The notes under the pieces are model-generated. The model saw nothing but the letters and a program-made list of their open reading frames with translations. It made no database searches and had not been told where the DNA came from. Positions 15,956-24,571 of a stretch of 36,887 bases of DNA are shown piece after piece; the stretch's first letter is position 1, and every line of letters begins with the position of its first letter. Made by a program: the position numbers and the translations under genes. Origin of the DNA: DATLXU01 sp035575515 (lineage in GTDB: Bacteria; Acidobacteriota; Blastocatellia; UBA7656); contig DATLXU010000010.1 of assembly GCA_035575515.1 (NCBI GenBank), forward strand, positions 1 to 36,887. Reading direction: 5' to 3'.

Positions 15956-16753
15956 TTATAACCTTGACAACTTCTCCACGCCCTCGCGATTGGTTATCTT
16001 AATTCGTTTGCGGCCAACCTTTATTAGGTTATCCGCTTTCAGTTCGGCAATCGCGTTCGTCACAGTCTCGCGATAGACGCCGAGCATGTCGGCCATCTGC
16101 TGATGCGTGTAGCCTGTCACGTTTCCTTCTTTGTCGGCCAGCCTCAAAAGCAAAGCGGCGATGCGCGAAGTCACTGGCTGGAAAGCGGCCTGCTCGTGAC
16201 GGCGCTCTGCTTCGACGAGGCGCGGGCCTATCTGGCGGACAACATTCAACGCGATGCTGGGCGATGCGGCGGCCAGCTTCTCAAACTCTCCGGCATTAAT
16301 CAAAGCCACTTTCGTAGGCTCTGCCGCGACAGCTCGCGCGCCAAGCATGGCCTGTCCGGCCATCGGCATCTCGCCGAATATCGTGCCCGGCTCAAGCGTC
16401 TTCACGCTGAAGTCTTGCCCTGTGACCGAAGTGCGCGTGATGTTGACCGAGCCGCTGCGAATCAGGAACAACACGGGCCCCTTTATGTTGCTCGGGTAAA
16501 TGGTGTCGCCTTTTTTGAAGTTCCGCTTCGGAAGGCGGTCAATCATCTCTTGAAGTTGCGGGCCATCTTCGCCAATCAAATCGTTCAGCTTAAGATACCC
16601 AACCTTTGCGGCAAGGCTCAAAGCGGCCAGCGAGCGAATCTTTTCGCTCGGCCCCTTCGTCCTACGCCGTTTTACCGTTTTCGTTGCTCTGCCTTTCCGG
16701 GCGGAAGCTCGCTTGTCTAAAGCTCTAACAGGATTCGAAGACAATGGAATCAC
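15956..16753 (-). CDS. Crp/Fnr-family transcriptional regulator
   Basis: The 265-residue protein has a basic disordered N-terminus (RRRTK at about 29-33), a cyclic-nucleotide-binding-type beta barrel at about 75-165 (KGDTIYPSN, SGSVNITRTS, PGTIFGEMPM), a dimer helix, and a winged-helix domain at about 200-255 with THQQMADMLGVYRETVTNAIAEL. No cysteine cluster for an Fnr-type iron-sulfur centre is visible in the N-terminus, so it is not an oxygen-sensing Fnr. The start codon is GTG, preceded by GGAG 6 nt upstream. Its targets are unknown. Confidence 0.9.
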   Translation of the reverse strand: MIPLSSNPVRALDKRASARKGRATKTVKRRRTKGPSEKIRSLAALSLAAKVGYLKLNDLIGEDGPQLQEMIDRLPKRNFKKGDTIYPSNIKGPVLFLIRSGSVNITRTSVTGQDFSVKTLEPGTIFGEMPMAGQAMLGARAVAAEPTKVALINAGEFEKLAAASPSIALNVVRQIGPRLVEAERRHEQAAFQPVTSRIAALLLRLADKEGNVTGYTHQQMADMLGVYRETVTNAIAELKADNLIKVGRKRIKITNREGVEKLSRL

Positions 16754-17084
16754 CTCTTTCTCCAGGGCCTGATGTTAATGGTGGAGCTGCTGTCTGACCT
16801 CCTCATCGGCAAATAACAGCAGCCTGTTTGATTGGCTGAAGCTTATAGGTTCGGTCGTTTCTACTTAAACAGCACGACTCTTAGCTTGATCGGATACACA
16901 CAACACCACCGACATCAAGCTTGTTCTTTAGCTTCAGATGCACTGACGACCTAACGGTAAATCCCCGCTCTAATATTACAATGTTGGCTCCTTGCAAAGG
17001 GTGAGCTGGAGCACAATAGATAACCGCAGTTGCTTAAAATTACGAACAAGTAACGGAGTTGACGTTTTGGGGCCAAAGGCGACA
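16754..17084. other. Intergenic region upstream of the Crp/Fnr gene
   Basis: I see no gene in these 331 bases. The one structure is a perfect inverted repeat, AGCTTGAT at 16883-16890 and ATCAAGCT at 16914-16921, which might be an operator or a small hairpin. No convincing promoter pair was found. The MFS gene end lies on the far side. Confidence 0.4.
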
Positions 17085-18263
17085 TCAAAACAAGCTGTCG
17101 TGCGCGCTCTCTCTTCTACGGGCGGCGGTCTTCTTATAAAGAATTATCAACTCAACAGAGAAGGCTGCGGTAAGAATCGCAGGCAAGTAAAAGAGCCAAT
17201 AATCGCTTAGTTCATCCATCGCAAGGCCCGAAACTGACGGCCCGACGACGCTGCCGAACCCAAATGCCAGTGAAAACAGAGAGGTTGCGGCTCCGAGTTT
17301 CTCTTTCTTAACGGCACTGCCGATTATGGCAAGCCCAATAGGATACAGGCTACCAGCGAGTGCCCCTGCAAGCGCGCCAGCTATGAGGAAGTGCCACCAG
17401 TACTGGCTCGTGATAAATGGTATGAAATAGAACAACACGGCTAAGCAGGAAGCGCAAAATAGCAGCGTCTTGCGCTTGCCATAGCGGTCGGCTGCCCGCC
17501 CTATGGGCACCTGGCTCGCCAGCATTCCAATTATGACCGACGTGATGATTAACCCCATCTGCAACTGCGAAACTTGCAACTCTTTCTGCAGGTAGATGGG
17601 AATCAGATTTACAAGCGAAGACATCAGGTATCCGTAAATTGCTCCGGCAGACATTGGAACGGCCAGCTTCATCGAAAGCCCTTGCGCCAGATGCTCGTGG
17701 TGATGCGAATCGGAACCCGTTTCAGGGACCAGACCTGAAACGAGAAGAGCTGCTAACAGGCTAAAGGCGAAACAGGCGATAAAGGGCAACCAGTGATACA
17801 CCCCGAAGAGCAATGTGCCGGTGAGCGGGCCAGCCGCCCACCCTAGCCCGACCGACAGCGCGTAGTAACTCATCCTCTGCGCCCGCTCGTTAGACTTGCT
17901 CAACTGATTAATCATCGTCTCAACCGCAACCGACACTCCCGCCGCGCCTATCCCCTCGATGAATCTGGCAATGAAAAAAAGCCAGGTCACTTGAATCATT
18001 GCAAACATGGCTATCGCCGCGCCGTAAAGTATGAGGCCCCCGATCAATATCGATTTTGGGCCGACACGGTCAGTAAGCGTGCCGATCGGGAATGAAGCGA
18101 GCGTGAAGGCGGCAAACATCGTCGTCCCTATCAATCCAACGACGAAGCTGTTTTCACCATGCTCGGTGAGAACGACTGCAATGAGCGGCGCGACAAGCCC
18201 GACGCCGAGGTAGCTGATGGCGACGCTGACATATATGGTCAAGAACGCTTTGGTTTGAGACAA
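17085..18263 (-). CDS. MFS transporter, probable multidrug exporter
   Basis: The 392-residue protein has twelve hydrophobic helices in two halves with a central loop rich in His (SDSHHHEH) at about residues 190-200. The segment FPIGTLTDRVGPKSILIGGLILYG is the signature loop between helices 2 and 3, and GRAADRYGKRKTLLF is its counterpart in the second half. Such proteins are proton antiporters in the cytoplasmic membrane, often exporting drugs. The substrate is unknown. It is not clearly in an operon with its neighbours. Confidence 0.88.
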   Translation of the reverse strand: MSQTKAFLTIYVSVAISYLGVGLVAPLIAVVLTEHGENSFVVGLIGTTMFAAFTLASFPIGTLTDRVGPKSILIGGLILYGAAIAMFAMIQVTWLFFIARFIEGIGAAGVSVAVETMINQLSKSNERAQRMSYYALSVGLGWAAGPLTGTLLFGVYHWLPFIACFAFSLLAALLVSGLVPETGSDSHHHEHLAQGLSMKLAVPMSAGAIYGYLMSSLVNLIPIYLQKELQVSQLQMGLIITSVIIGMLASQVPIGRAADRYGKRKTLLFCASCLAVLFYFIPFITSQYWWHFLIAGALAGALAGSLYPIGLAIIGSAVKKEKLGAATSLFSLAFGFGSVVGPSVSGLAMDELSDYWLFYLPAILTAAFSVELIILYKKTAARRRESAHDSLF

Positions 18264-18395
18264 AATCCCTCCCGATTAAAAGCCAGAAGATAACACTAAC
18301 TCTAACGCGCTAGCAACAAGCATAGGAAATAGCTTGCGGCTCGAATGCGCGCGATTGCTTCTCGTCAATTGAAAATGCGGAAAGACTTTGACCAA

Positions 18396-18421
18396 TAAAA
18401 AAGGCGGCACGATCGCCGCCT
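18396..18421 (-). terminator. Terminator of the diiron oxygenase gene
   Basis: On the minus strand AGGCGGC (plus 18415-18421) pairs with GCCGCCT (plus 18402-18408) around a 6-nt loop and is followed by a run of six T (plus 18397-18402). Confidence 0.85.
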
Positions 18422-18445
18422 CGCCGTTCTTGAATTGCGATTCGA

Positions 18446-19690
18446 TCACGCCGCCAGGCTCGCGTAGAACTCGCGCATCTGAGCGACGTACTTGTTGTAC
18501 TCGCGGCTGCCGATGAATCTTTCCGGAAGCACCGCCGAAAGGTATCGCAAGTAACCATCGGGCGAAAGCGGCTTGCCGTCTTCGGTGATGAGATTGCCGC
18601 GCAGGTCGTATGGTCGGAAGATTATCTCTTCAAGCCCGCGCTTGCGGAAGAATTTCACCGATGGCAGAAACAGCAACTCTTCAGGCTTGATGCCGCGTTT
18701 CGGATCGCCGGTCACTTCAATTTCATCAATGAGCCTGTGCGCGTCTTCGCGCGAGATGCCCGCGATTCGTTCCTGAACGATTGCGACGTTGATGTTGCGA
18801 ACGACTCCACGCACTTCTTCGATGTACTGGCTCTGCGCCGTCCCGTTCGTTCTGTCTTTGAAGCCGAACGTCACAGCCGTTTCGCCGCCGTGCTCGTTGC
18901 CGAACATTTCAAGCCCCCGCGGATACCACAGGTTCAATGCTTTTTGAACTTCCTCAAAGCTGTAATCGCCTTCGCCGCGCGCAGCCATCTGCGCAATCTC
19001 TTTGAGCAGCGTGCGCCCGCTGCCGAGATGAAACGCCTCTTCCTGAAGCATCGGTCCCATGCTGCGAGCCATCGGCGCGTAGCTGAAGACCTGCTGCATC
19101 TCCAACTGGTACTTTCCGACCAGGTCAATCACCGTTGCGTATGTGACGTTGTCGAGGAAATTATTGAAGTCAATGTTGAATGCATCCAGCACGTGACTGC
19201 CTAGTTCCATCGAAAGCAGCTCTTCAATAGTCTGATGCGCAACGTCTCCGAGTCCCGGTTTCTTCCACGTCGGGTCCTGGTCGAGCACCCAGAACATCTG
19301 ATATGCGTGACGAAGCTCTTCGGCCATTATGCGAAGCACTGCAAACTTACCTTTGTCCGTTACGGCGCGGTCGAGCGTGAGGCGGTGCTGTTGAATCGAG
19401 CCAAGCTCGGTCGAGCATTGAGCGCGGATGATGTCGCGCGCGCTGAAGAATGCGTTGCCGACCATCTCTTTCGCGCGCTCGAATCGCTTGCGGCCAGCAT
19501 ATTGGCCCACTTCTATCGTTTCATTCTTGAGGTCGCCAACCTTGGCGACCAATTGGAACGGCGGCACGCCTTTGAAATAGTCATCCCATCGCTTTTCCAA
19601 AATGGCAAGCTCAGGGAAATTCTTCTTCTGCCAGTCAACAATAGCGTCGTGATACTTTGGTGTGATAGTAGTCGTAGTGTAGTTCGCCAT
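18446..19690 (-). CDS. PaaA/BoxB-like ferritin-fold diiron oxygenase
   Basis: The 414-residue helical protein resembles the catalytic subunits of phenylacetyl-CoA (PaaA) and benzoyl-CoA (BoxB) epoxidases. Visible ligand motifs are EELRH at 124-128 and EEAFH at 217-221, the two ExxH sites of the diiron centre, plus Glu95 in STELGSIQQH. Those enzymes epoxidise the aromatic ring of CoA thioesters with O2. No other paa/box gene is in the window, so the substrate and reductase are unknown; it may be a stand-alone paralogue. The ATG has GGAGG 6 nt upstream. Transcription is from a promoter with a PaaR-like operator. Confidence 0.78.
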   Translation of the reverse strand: MANYTTTTITPKYHDAIVDWQKKNFPELAILEKRWDDYFKGVPPFQLVAKVGDLKNETIEVGQYAGRKRFERAKEMVGNAFFSARDIIRAQCSTELGSIQQHRLTLDRAVTDKGKFAVLRIMAEELRHAYQMFWVLDQDPTWKKPGLGDVAHQTIEELLSMELGSHVLDAFNIDFNNFLDNVTYATVIDLVGKYQLEMQQVFSYAPMARSMGPMLQEEAFHLGSGRTLLKEIAQMAARGEGDYSFEEVQKALNLWYPRGLEMFGNEHGGETAVTFGFKDRTNGTAQSQYIEEVRGVVRNINVAIVQERIAGISREDAHRLIDEIEVTGDPKRGIKPEELLFLPSVKFFRKRGLEEIIFRPYDLRGNLITEDGKPLSPDGYLRYLSAVLPERFIGSREYNKYVAQMREFYASLAA

Positions 19691-19735
19691 CAGTGCCTCC
19701 GAATAATCTCTGTCGCGCTTTCAACTCCAATTTCA

Positions 19736-19764
19736 ATTTTATCGAACGAGCGTTCGAATTTCAA
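19736..19764 (-). promoter_or_regulatory. Promoter with PaaR-like palindromic operator
   Basis: On the minus strand TTGAAA and TAAAAT are separated by 17 bp, and the spacer contains the perfect palindrome CGAACGAGCGTTCG (19743-19756). This fits CNAACGNNCGTTNG, the consensus described for the TetR-family repressor PaaR of Thermus. A repressor bound here would block RNA polymerase. The operator lies about 55 nt upstream of the diiron oxygenase start. Confidence 0.75.
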
Positions 19765-19816
19765 GCTGCAAGATTGATTTGGCAGCGACTGAGCGAAAGC
19801 GAAGCGATGAAGTTTT

Positions 19817-20278
19817 TCAGTCCAATTGAATCGGCGCGTAGCCGGTGTTGGCGAGTTTTCTGAGAACCTCACCGCGAGCGCGCGGGTCGCAGCTTACGTG
19901 AATCCATGCGGGTTCCTGCACCGTGCCATATTCGAGGATGATCTGGTCGAATTGACAGTTGGCTTTAACCCATTTGGCGAAGGCAAGTTTGGTCGTGCCG
20001 AGCGGGATCACATCAGCCGCGTAGCCGAGCATGTGCGCGCTGGTACGGCTTCCGCCGATCCGAGCGTTCAACGCTGGTGAGCGATAGCCTGAAGATATGC
20101 GCAGCGGGCCGAGCGCGAGCCGCGCAGGCTCAAGTATCTGCTGGCATAGCAGGCGAAGGCGGGCGATGATTTCCGGTGTCGGCGTATTGTCAATCCCTTT
20201 CCGCTCAGCCGTCTGCGAGGTGATGAATTCAAGAAGATTGAAATGAGGGGTCAATTGAGTGTCGAGTTGTGCGCTCAT
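19817..20278 (-). CDS. Peptidase M15-family peptidoglycan hydrolase, no signal peptide
   Basis: The 153-residue protein matches the small M15 peptidases (PF08291 type) of phages and bacteria: LRISSGYRSPALNARIGGS, SAHMLGYAADV with zinc ligands His82 and Asp89, and WIHVS with His127. These are D,D- or L,D-type peptidases acting on peptidoglycan cross-links. There is no signal peptide, which is common for phage-derived members. It starts 128 bp upstream of the diiron oxygenase region on the same strand; no functional link is seen. Confidence 0.85.
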   Translation of the reverse strand: MSAQLDTQLTPHFNLLEFITSQTAERKGIDNTPTPEIIARLRLLCQQILEPARLALGPLRISSGYRSPALNARIGGSRTSAHMLGYAADVIPLGTTKLAFAKWVKANCQFDQIILEYGTVQEPAWIHVSCDPRARGEVLRKLANTGYAPIQLD

Positions 20279-20460
20279 CTTTATTCTCCTGTGTCGAAAA
20301 GCAGCAAGGGCTTCCCGTCATTTTGGATTTGCATGTCGGTAAAGTTCGATGAGTCAATCCCATTTTCTTGAGCGTGAGTCAGAAATGGGCGCCCCCGGCG
20401 CTTCCGGCTGCGGCGAGATTAACACTACACAGGCGAGAACGCAAACTGAATGTAGCAATG

Positions 20461-21438
20461 TCAGGATTCAAAAAGCGACCGAATTTCATCAATCTTCTTT
20501 GCGAGCGAAAGCGCGAGCGCGAGTTTGATGCGCGCCTTCTGCCCGTTCATAAAATCAGCGAATATCACACCTAGATTGCGAAGCTGCTTGCCACCGCCAG
20601 CGTAGCCGTAGCTTTCATAGACTCGCCCGCGCAAACAGCGCGAAACCATAACGACTGGAATGCCGCGTTCGATTGCTCGTTTGATTCCGTCAACCGAATC
20701 GGGCGGGACGTTGCCGCGCCCCGTCGCTTCGATGACCAGTCCTTTGGCGTCTCGGTCAATCGCGGCATCAATCAGCCTTGAATCAACGCCTGCGGCCATC
20801 TTAATTAACCACACAGGCTCTACGATTTCATTTGCGTTCAGGTACTCGCGCTTGCGAGGCGCGCGGCGAATAATCACATCCCCTTTATCTATGACGCCGA
20901 GCGGGCCGAAGTCAGGACTTTGAAAGGCGTCGAACGATTCCGTGTGGGTCTTTGTAGTTTCACTTGCGGCGAGCACCGTTTCATTCATAGCTACGAGCAC
21001 GCCAAGTTCGCGCGCGGATTCCGCCGCCGCAACGCGAATCGCCGACAGCAGGTTCGCCGGGCCGTCCCATCCAAGCTCAGAGCTATTGCGCATGGCCCCG
21101 ACGAAGACAACTGGCTTTTCGCTTGCAATCGTCAGGTCGAGCAGGTACGCGCTCTCTTCAATCGTGTCTGTCCCGTGAGTTACGACCACTCCGTCAACAT
21201 CTTTGCGCGCAAGCGTCTCGCTCACTCGATTTGAAAGCTGCATCATCAATTGCAAAGTCATGTGCGGGCCGGGATAGCGCCCGAAGTCTATCACTTCAAC
21301 ATCCGCGACTTCCTGCGCGCCAGACACATTGTCGAGAATCTCGCGGCCCGAAAGCGCAGGCACAGCAGCGCCAATCTCCGGGTCGTATTTCATCGAGATG
21401 GTCCCGCCCGTGAAGTAGATGACAATTCGTTTTTTCAT
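20461..21438 (-). CDS. ansA: L-asparaginase
   Basis: The 325-residue enzyme hydrolyses L-asparagine to aspartate and ammonia. FTGGTISM near the N-terminus contains nucleophile Thr13, and VVVTHGTDTIEESAYLL contains the second conserved Thr90-Asp91 pair, followed by FVGAMRNSSELGWDGPANLL. There is no signal peptide, so it is cytoplasmic (type I-like). It directly follows the AlaX-like gene, 2 bp apart. Confidence 0.9.
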   Translation of the reverse strand: MKKRIVIYFTGGTISMKYDPEIGAAVPALSGREILDNVSGAQEVADVEVIDFGRYPGPHMTLQLMMQLSNRVSETLARKDVDGVVVTHGTDTIEESAYLLDLTIASEKPVVFVGAMRNSSELGWDGPANLLSAIRVAAAESARELGVLVAMNETVLAASETTKTHTESFDAFQSPDFGPLGVIDKGDVIIRRAPRKREYLNANEIVEPVWLIKMAAGVDSRLIDAAIDRDAKGLVIEATGRGNVPPDSVDGIKRAIERGIPVVMVSRCLRGRVYESYGYAGGGKQLRNLGVIFADFMNGQKARIKLALALSLAKKIDEIRSLFES

Positions 21439-21440
21439 AG

Positions 21441-22655
21441 TTATTCATTAGCACTGACTTTTTCGGTCGCGAGTTTTATCGCATCACTCAGATTCTGTGT
21501 CGCAGGACCGCCGCCTTGCGCAAGCTCAGGCTTGCCGCCGCCGCGTCCGCCCAATATCTGGCACGCTTCGGCTAGTAGCTGGCCCATGTTCTGTCCAAGC
21601 GAACTGGACCGCGCAAAGACCAGCCGCGCCGCGCCGCCCTCTTTAGTCGCAAGCAGCGCGACCGCAGGCTCGGCCTGGACTATCTTCGACGCGAGCATTC
21701 GCACTTCTTCAACGTCACGGCCATCGAAGATTGATTTGACTATCTTGAATCCGCCTTCTGATTCGGTTTGCGCGAGCATCTGCGCGGCTTCTGCGGTCAT
21801 CGCCATCTCAAGCAGGTCGCGTATGCGCTTCTTCAAAGATTTGTTCTCTTGAATCATCCGCGCAACAAGCTCAGGCGATGAGTCTCTTTCGGCGCTGAAG
21901 AGTTGAGCGACCGCGTCCGCAGTTTTACTTGCGCGGCGATATTCATCGAGCGCGCGATGGCCGCACACGAATTCGACTCTGGTCATTCGCTTCGCGCGCT
22001 CGAAATCTTTGATGGCGATCAATCCCACCTCTCCCGCGCGCGTCGCGTGAGTGCCGCCGCACGGCGACCAGTCGAAGTCTTCAATTTCAATTACTCGAAT
22101 CTCGCCGCGAACTGCGCTCTCTTTTCTGAGCGGGAGCCTTGCAGCTTCTTCTTCATTGACGATGTGAACTCGCATCGGGCGGTCTTCAAAGACAATTGCG
22201 TTGGCTATCTCTTCCGCCGCGCGCATCTGTTCATCGGTCGGCGAATCAAGTTCAATGTCAATCGTTGAAGTCTCAGAGCCGAGATGAAACGAGCGCGTCT
22301 CAGCGCCGCAAGCCCGAACGAAAGCCTGCGACAGAATATGCTGCCCGCTGTGCTGTTGCATGTGGTCAATGCGCCGCGCGCGATCAACCAAGCCTTTAAC
22401 CGTGTCGCCAGTTTTCAGCGCGCCACTCTCTTTGATGATGTGATGAATTGTTCCTCCCTCATCTTCGATCACATCTATCACCCTCGCGCCATTGAGTCGC
22501 CCGGTATCATTAGGCTGGCCGCCGCCTGTTGGATAAAACGCCGTGCAGTCTAAAACAATTTCATCGCCACGCTCACCCGGCTTTACGTCGAGAACAGTTG
22601 CGGTGAAGTCAAGAAGGTGTGAGTCGTTGAAGTATAACCTTTTGGTCGGTCGCAT
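21441..22655 (-). CDS. AlaX-like alanyl-tRNA editing protein with DHHA1 domain
   Basis: About 404 residues. The editing (SAD-type) domain has the zinc motif HSGQH with a following CGGTHA, the HxxxH and CxxxH ligands shared with the alanyl-tRNA synthetase editing domain. A central helical part precedes a DHHA1 domain near the C-terminus (GGRGGGKPELAQGGGP). There is no aminoacylation domain, so this is a stand-alone hydrolase that removes serine or glycine from mischarged tRNA(Ala). The ATG at 22655 with AGGAAA upstream is chosen over a start 23 codons earlier, because conserved sequence starts there. It forms a two-gene unit with the asparaginase. Confidence 0.9.
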   Translation of the reverse strand: MRPTKRLYFNDSHLLDFTATVLDVKPGERGDEIVLDCTAFYPTGGGQPNDTGRLNGARVIDVIEDEGGTIHHIIKESGALKTGDTVKGLVDRARRIDHMQQHSGQHILSQAFVRACGAETRSFHLGSETSTIDIELDSPTDEQMRAAEEIANAIVFEDRPMRVHIVNEEEAARLPLRKESAVRGEIRVIEIEDFDWSPCGGTHATRAGEVGLIAIKDFERAKRMTRVEFVCGHRALDEYRRASKTADAVAQLFSAERDSSPELVARMIQENKSLKKRIRDLLEMAMTAEAAQMLAQTESEGGFKIVKSIFDGRDVEEVRMLASKIVQAEPAVALLATKEGGAARLVFARSSSLGQNMGQLLAEACQILGGRGGGKPELAQGGGPATQNLSDAIKLATEKVSANE

Positions 22656-22821
22656 GGTTTTTCCTTTTCTGGCTTTCCTGAATGCGAGCCGCAACATTTT
22701 TGTGAGAGGAATTTGCTCAGACAAAACTCTCTTGCAGCCGCCCTATCCTTATACTTCCGCCTGCTTTGTTCGGGCAAGCCGCAAAACACGTAAGCCAAAT
22801 GACGAGTGTTATTCTTGCAAT

Positions 22822-23619
22822 TTATAATCGAGCGAATAGCTCGCGGTTGTGGGTTCGTGAAATGTTTCTCAGGCGGGATCGGCGCTTCACATCGGCGTCG
22901 CCGATGAGCCGTAAAGCGTTACGGCCAAGTATCAACGCCTCATGCTTTGCAGGCAGACCCAAGAGCTTTATCTTGTACAACTCGACGCCGGGGTGAAGCC
23001 ATGGTCCGTCAGACCCGAACAGCAGCTTGTGCGCGCCCGCGCGCTTGACCGCCTGCGCGATGTAATCGAACCGCCGCACGCCGGACGTATCCGCGTACAC
23101 GTTCGGATAGCGCACGAGTTGATCTACAACCTGCTGCTGCGCGCGCCAGTCGTCGGCGAAGCTGCCCAGATGTGGAATGATGAAATTCACGTCAGGGTAT
23201 TGAGGCGCGAGCATATCAACTACGTGTGCGCGACCGAATACGTCAACGAGCAACGGCAATCGAAAGCGGCGCGCCGCTTCACAAACTTCGCGCGTCGGCA
23301 TCGCATCGCTGCCGTGAACTTTTATGCCGCGAAAGCCCCACTCCTTCACGGCTCTCTCAATGATTGAAGCGATGCGGCCCGCGTCGCGCTTTGCGTGAAC
23401 TGTTGCAAACCCGATTAGCCGTTCAGGATGGCGCGCGACGATCTGCGCGAGATAGGCGTTCGCCTGAAGGTAGTTGGTGTGGAAAGGCGGAATGACTATC
23501 GTCTTGTCAATGCCAGCCGCGCGCGCCCGCCGCAGGTAAGTATCTATCGGCGCATCGGTATTCCAAGGCGCTGTCATAACATCGCCCCTGCCAGCATGAC
23601 AATGGCTATCTATAATCAT
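22822..23619 (-). CDS. Amidohydrolase-family metal-dependent hydrolase
   Basis: The 265-residue protein has the TIM-barrel amidohydrolase 2 pattern: DSHCHAG with metal ligands His6 and His8 at the N-terminus, then KVHGSDAMPTREVCEAARRF, NFIIPHLGSFADDW and LLFGSDGPWLHPG, which supplies the catalytic Asp. Members decarboxylate or hydrolyse aromatic and other carboxylates. The substrate is unknown. It starts 12 bp after the stop of the GIY-YIG-like gene with no strong ribosome-binding site, so coupling to the EFE operon is possible but uncertain. Confidence 0.85.
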   Translation of the reverse strand: MIIDSHCHAGRGDVMTAPWNTDAPIDTYLRRARAAGIDKTIVIPPFHTNYLQANAYLAQIVARHPERLIGFATVHAKRDAGRIASIIERAVKEWGFRGIKVHGSDAMPTREVCEAARRFRLPLLVDVFGRAHVVDMLAPQYPDVNFIIPHLGSFADDWRAQQQVVDQLVRYPNVYADTSGVRRFDYIAQAVKRAGAHKLLFGSDGPWLHPGVELYKIKLLGLPAKHEALILGRNALRLIGDADVKRRSRLRNISRTHNRELFARL

Positions 23620-23631
23620 TGGAATTGTCTG

Positions 23632-24486
23632 CTATGGGTAGGCTTGCTCGCTAAATGGCATCTCGAATTCGAACTCGTATTGTCTACCTTGCTTGCCGCC
23701 AGAGATGACCTGAGATTTGGTTTTTCTTCTGCGGTCAAGAACAACTGCGGGCGCTTTGCCTTGATGCTGAAGCTGCACCCTCTTTCCTTTTGGAATCAGG
23801 AAAGGCTTAGCATCAGAGCCAGCGTTGGTTACGCCGGAGACTGCGCGTTTGAGCTTGCGTATCAAGACGCGCTCTACCTCAGCAGGGGTCAGCTTGCTTG
23901 CCGCAGTAATATGGCCAACCCGCACGCGGTAATCGCTCAACCGGTTCTGGTGGCGAAGTATGTCACGGCGATGCTTTTGAAGACGGTCGTCAGTGTCGTC
24001 GGTTCGTCCAACATAGTAAGGCTTCCACTGGCCGCTCGCGTCGCGCTTTTCGAGCATGTAGACGTCGTGCAGTGAGTTTGTATTGGTCCGTATAGCTTTG
24101 CCGAATGTCGCTGGTGCGTCCCAGCTTATCGTTGCGCTGCCCGCGATTGCGATGAACTCAGGCTGATCCTCGCTCGCCTTTGAGCGAACAGTCAGAATGG
24201 CGTGCTCGGATTCATTCAAGGGCGCAGAGTATATCTGGTACTGCCTGCCATTAATCGAAGCTTGAAAGGTCGGAAGACCGCAATCCGAGCCTCCGTAGAA
24301 TGTTGTGCCGATGCGATGCGAATTGCTCGCGATTCGCCCTATCGAGCGGACGACCGCGCGCGCGATGCTGCCATCGAAGTTTTCTCTGACGAGGTCCTTC
24401 ATACCTGTTTTCGACAGCCGCGAGGCAATCTTTGCGACTCTTGAACGGGGCAATCGCAGGGTGTATCCATCCAGCGTTGTCCACAT
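23632..24486 (-). CDS. EFE-operon protein A: GIY-YIG-like domain with acidic EFE tail
   Basis: Unrecognised overall. In the 284 residues, residues 142-212 read like a GIY-YIG nuclease core: VYMLEK, then YYVGRTDD with R161 and the Asp pair, RLQKH, and a late VERVLIRKLK with a glutamate. The first tyrosine motif is weak, so activity is unproven. Residues 40-135 are an unknown domain. The protein ends in QYEFEFEMPFSEQAYP, an acidic-aromatic tail like those of other proteins of this operon. A good AAGGAG precedes the ATG. It is the last gene of the seven-gene set. Confidence 0.6.
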   Translation of the reverse strand: MWTTLDGYTLRLPRSRVAKIASRLSKTGMKDLVRENFDGSIARAVVRSIGRIASNSHRIGTTFYGGSDCGLPTFQASINGRQYQIYSAPLNESEHAILTVRSKASEDQPEFIAIAGSATISWDAPATFGKAIRTNTNSLHDVYMLEKRDASGQWKPYYVGRTDDTDDRLQKHRRDILRHQNRLSDYRVRVGHITAASKLTPAEVERVLIRKLKRAVSGVTNAGSDAKPFLIPKGKRVQLQHQGKAPAVVLDRRRKTKSQVISGGKQGRQYEFEFEMPFSEQAYP

Positions 24487-24571
24487 AGACCAGACTCCTT
24501 AACGCACGATCTTCGATTGACTGCTCACGCATCGTATCGCGAATACTTATTGGCCGATCTCGCTTCGCGTG

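Noticed and set aside
16992..17210. 72-residue plus-strand ORF before the MFS gene
   Set aside because: It overlaps the MFS gene antisense and has no ribosome-binding site or recognisable sequence.
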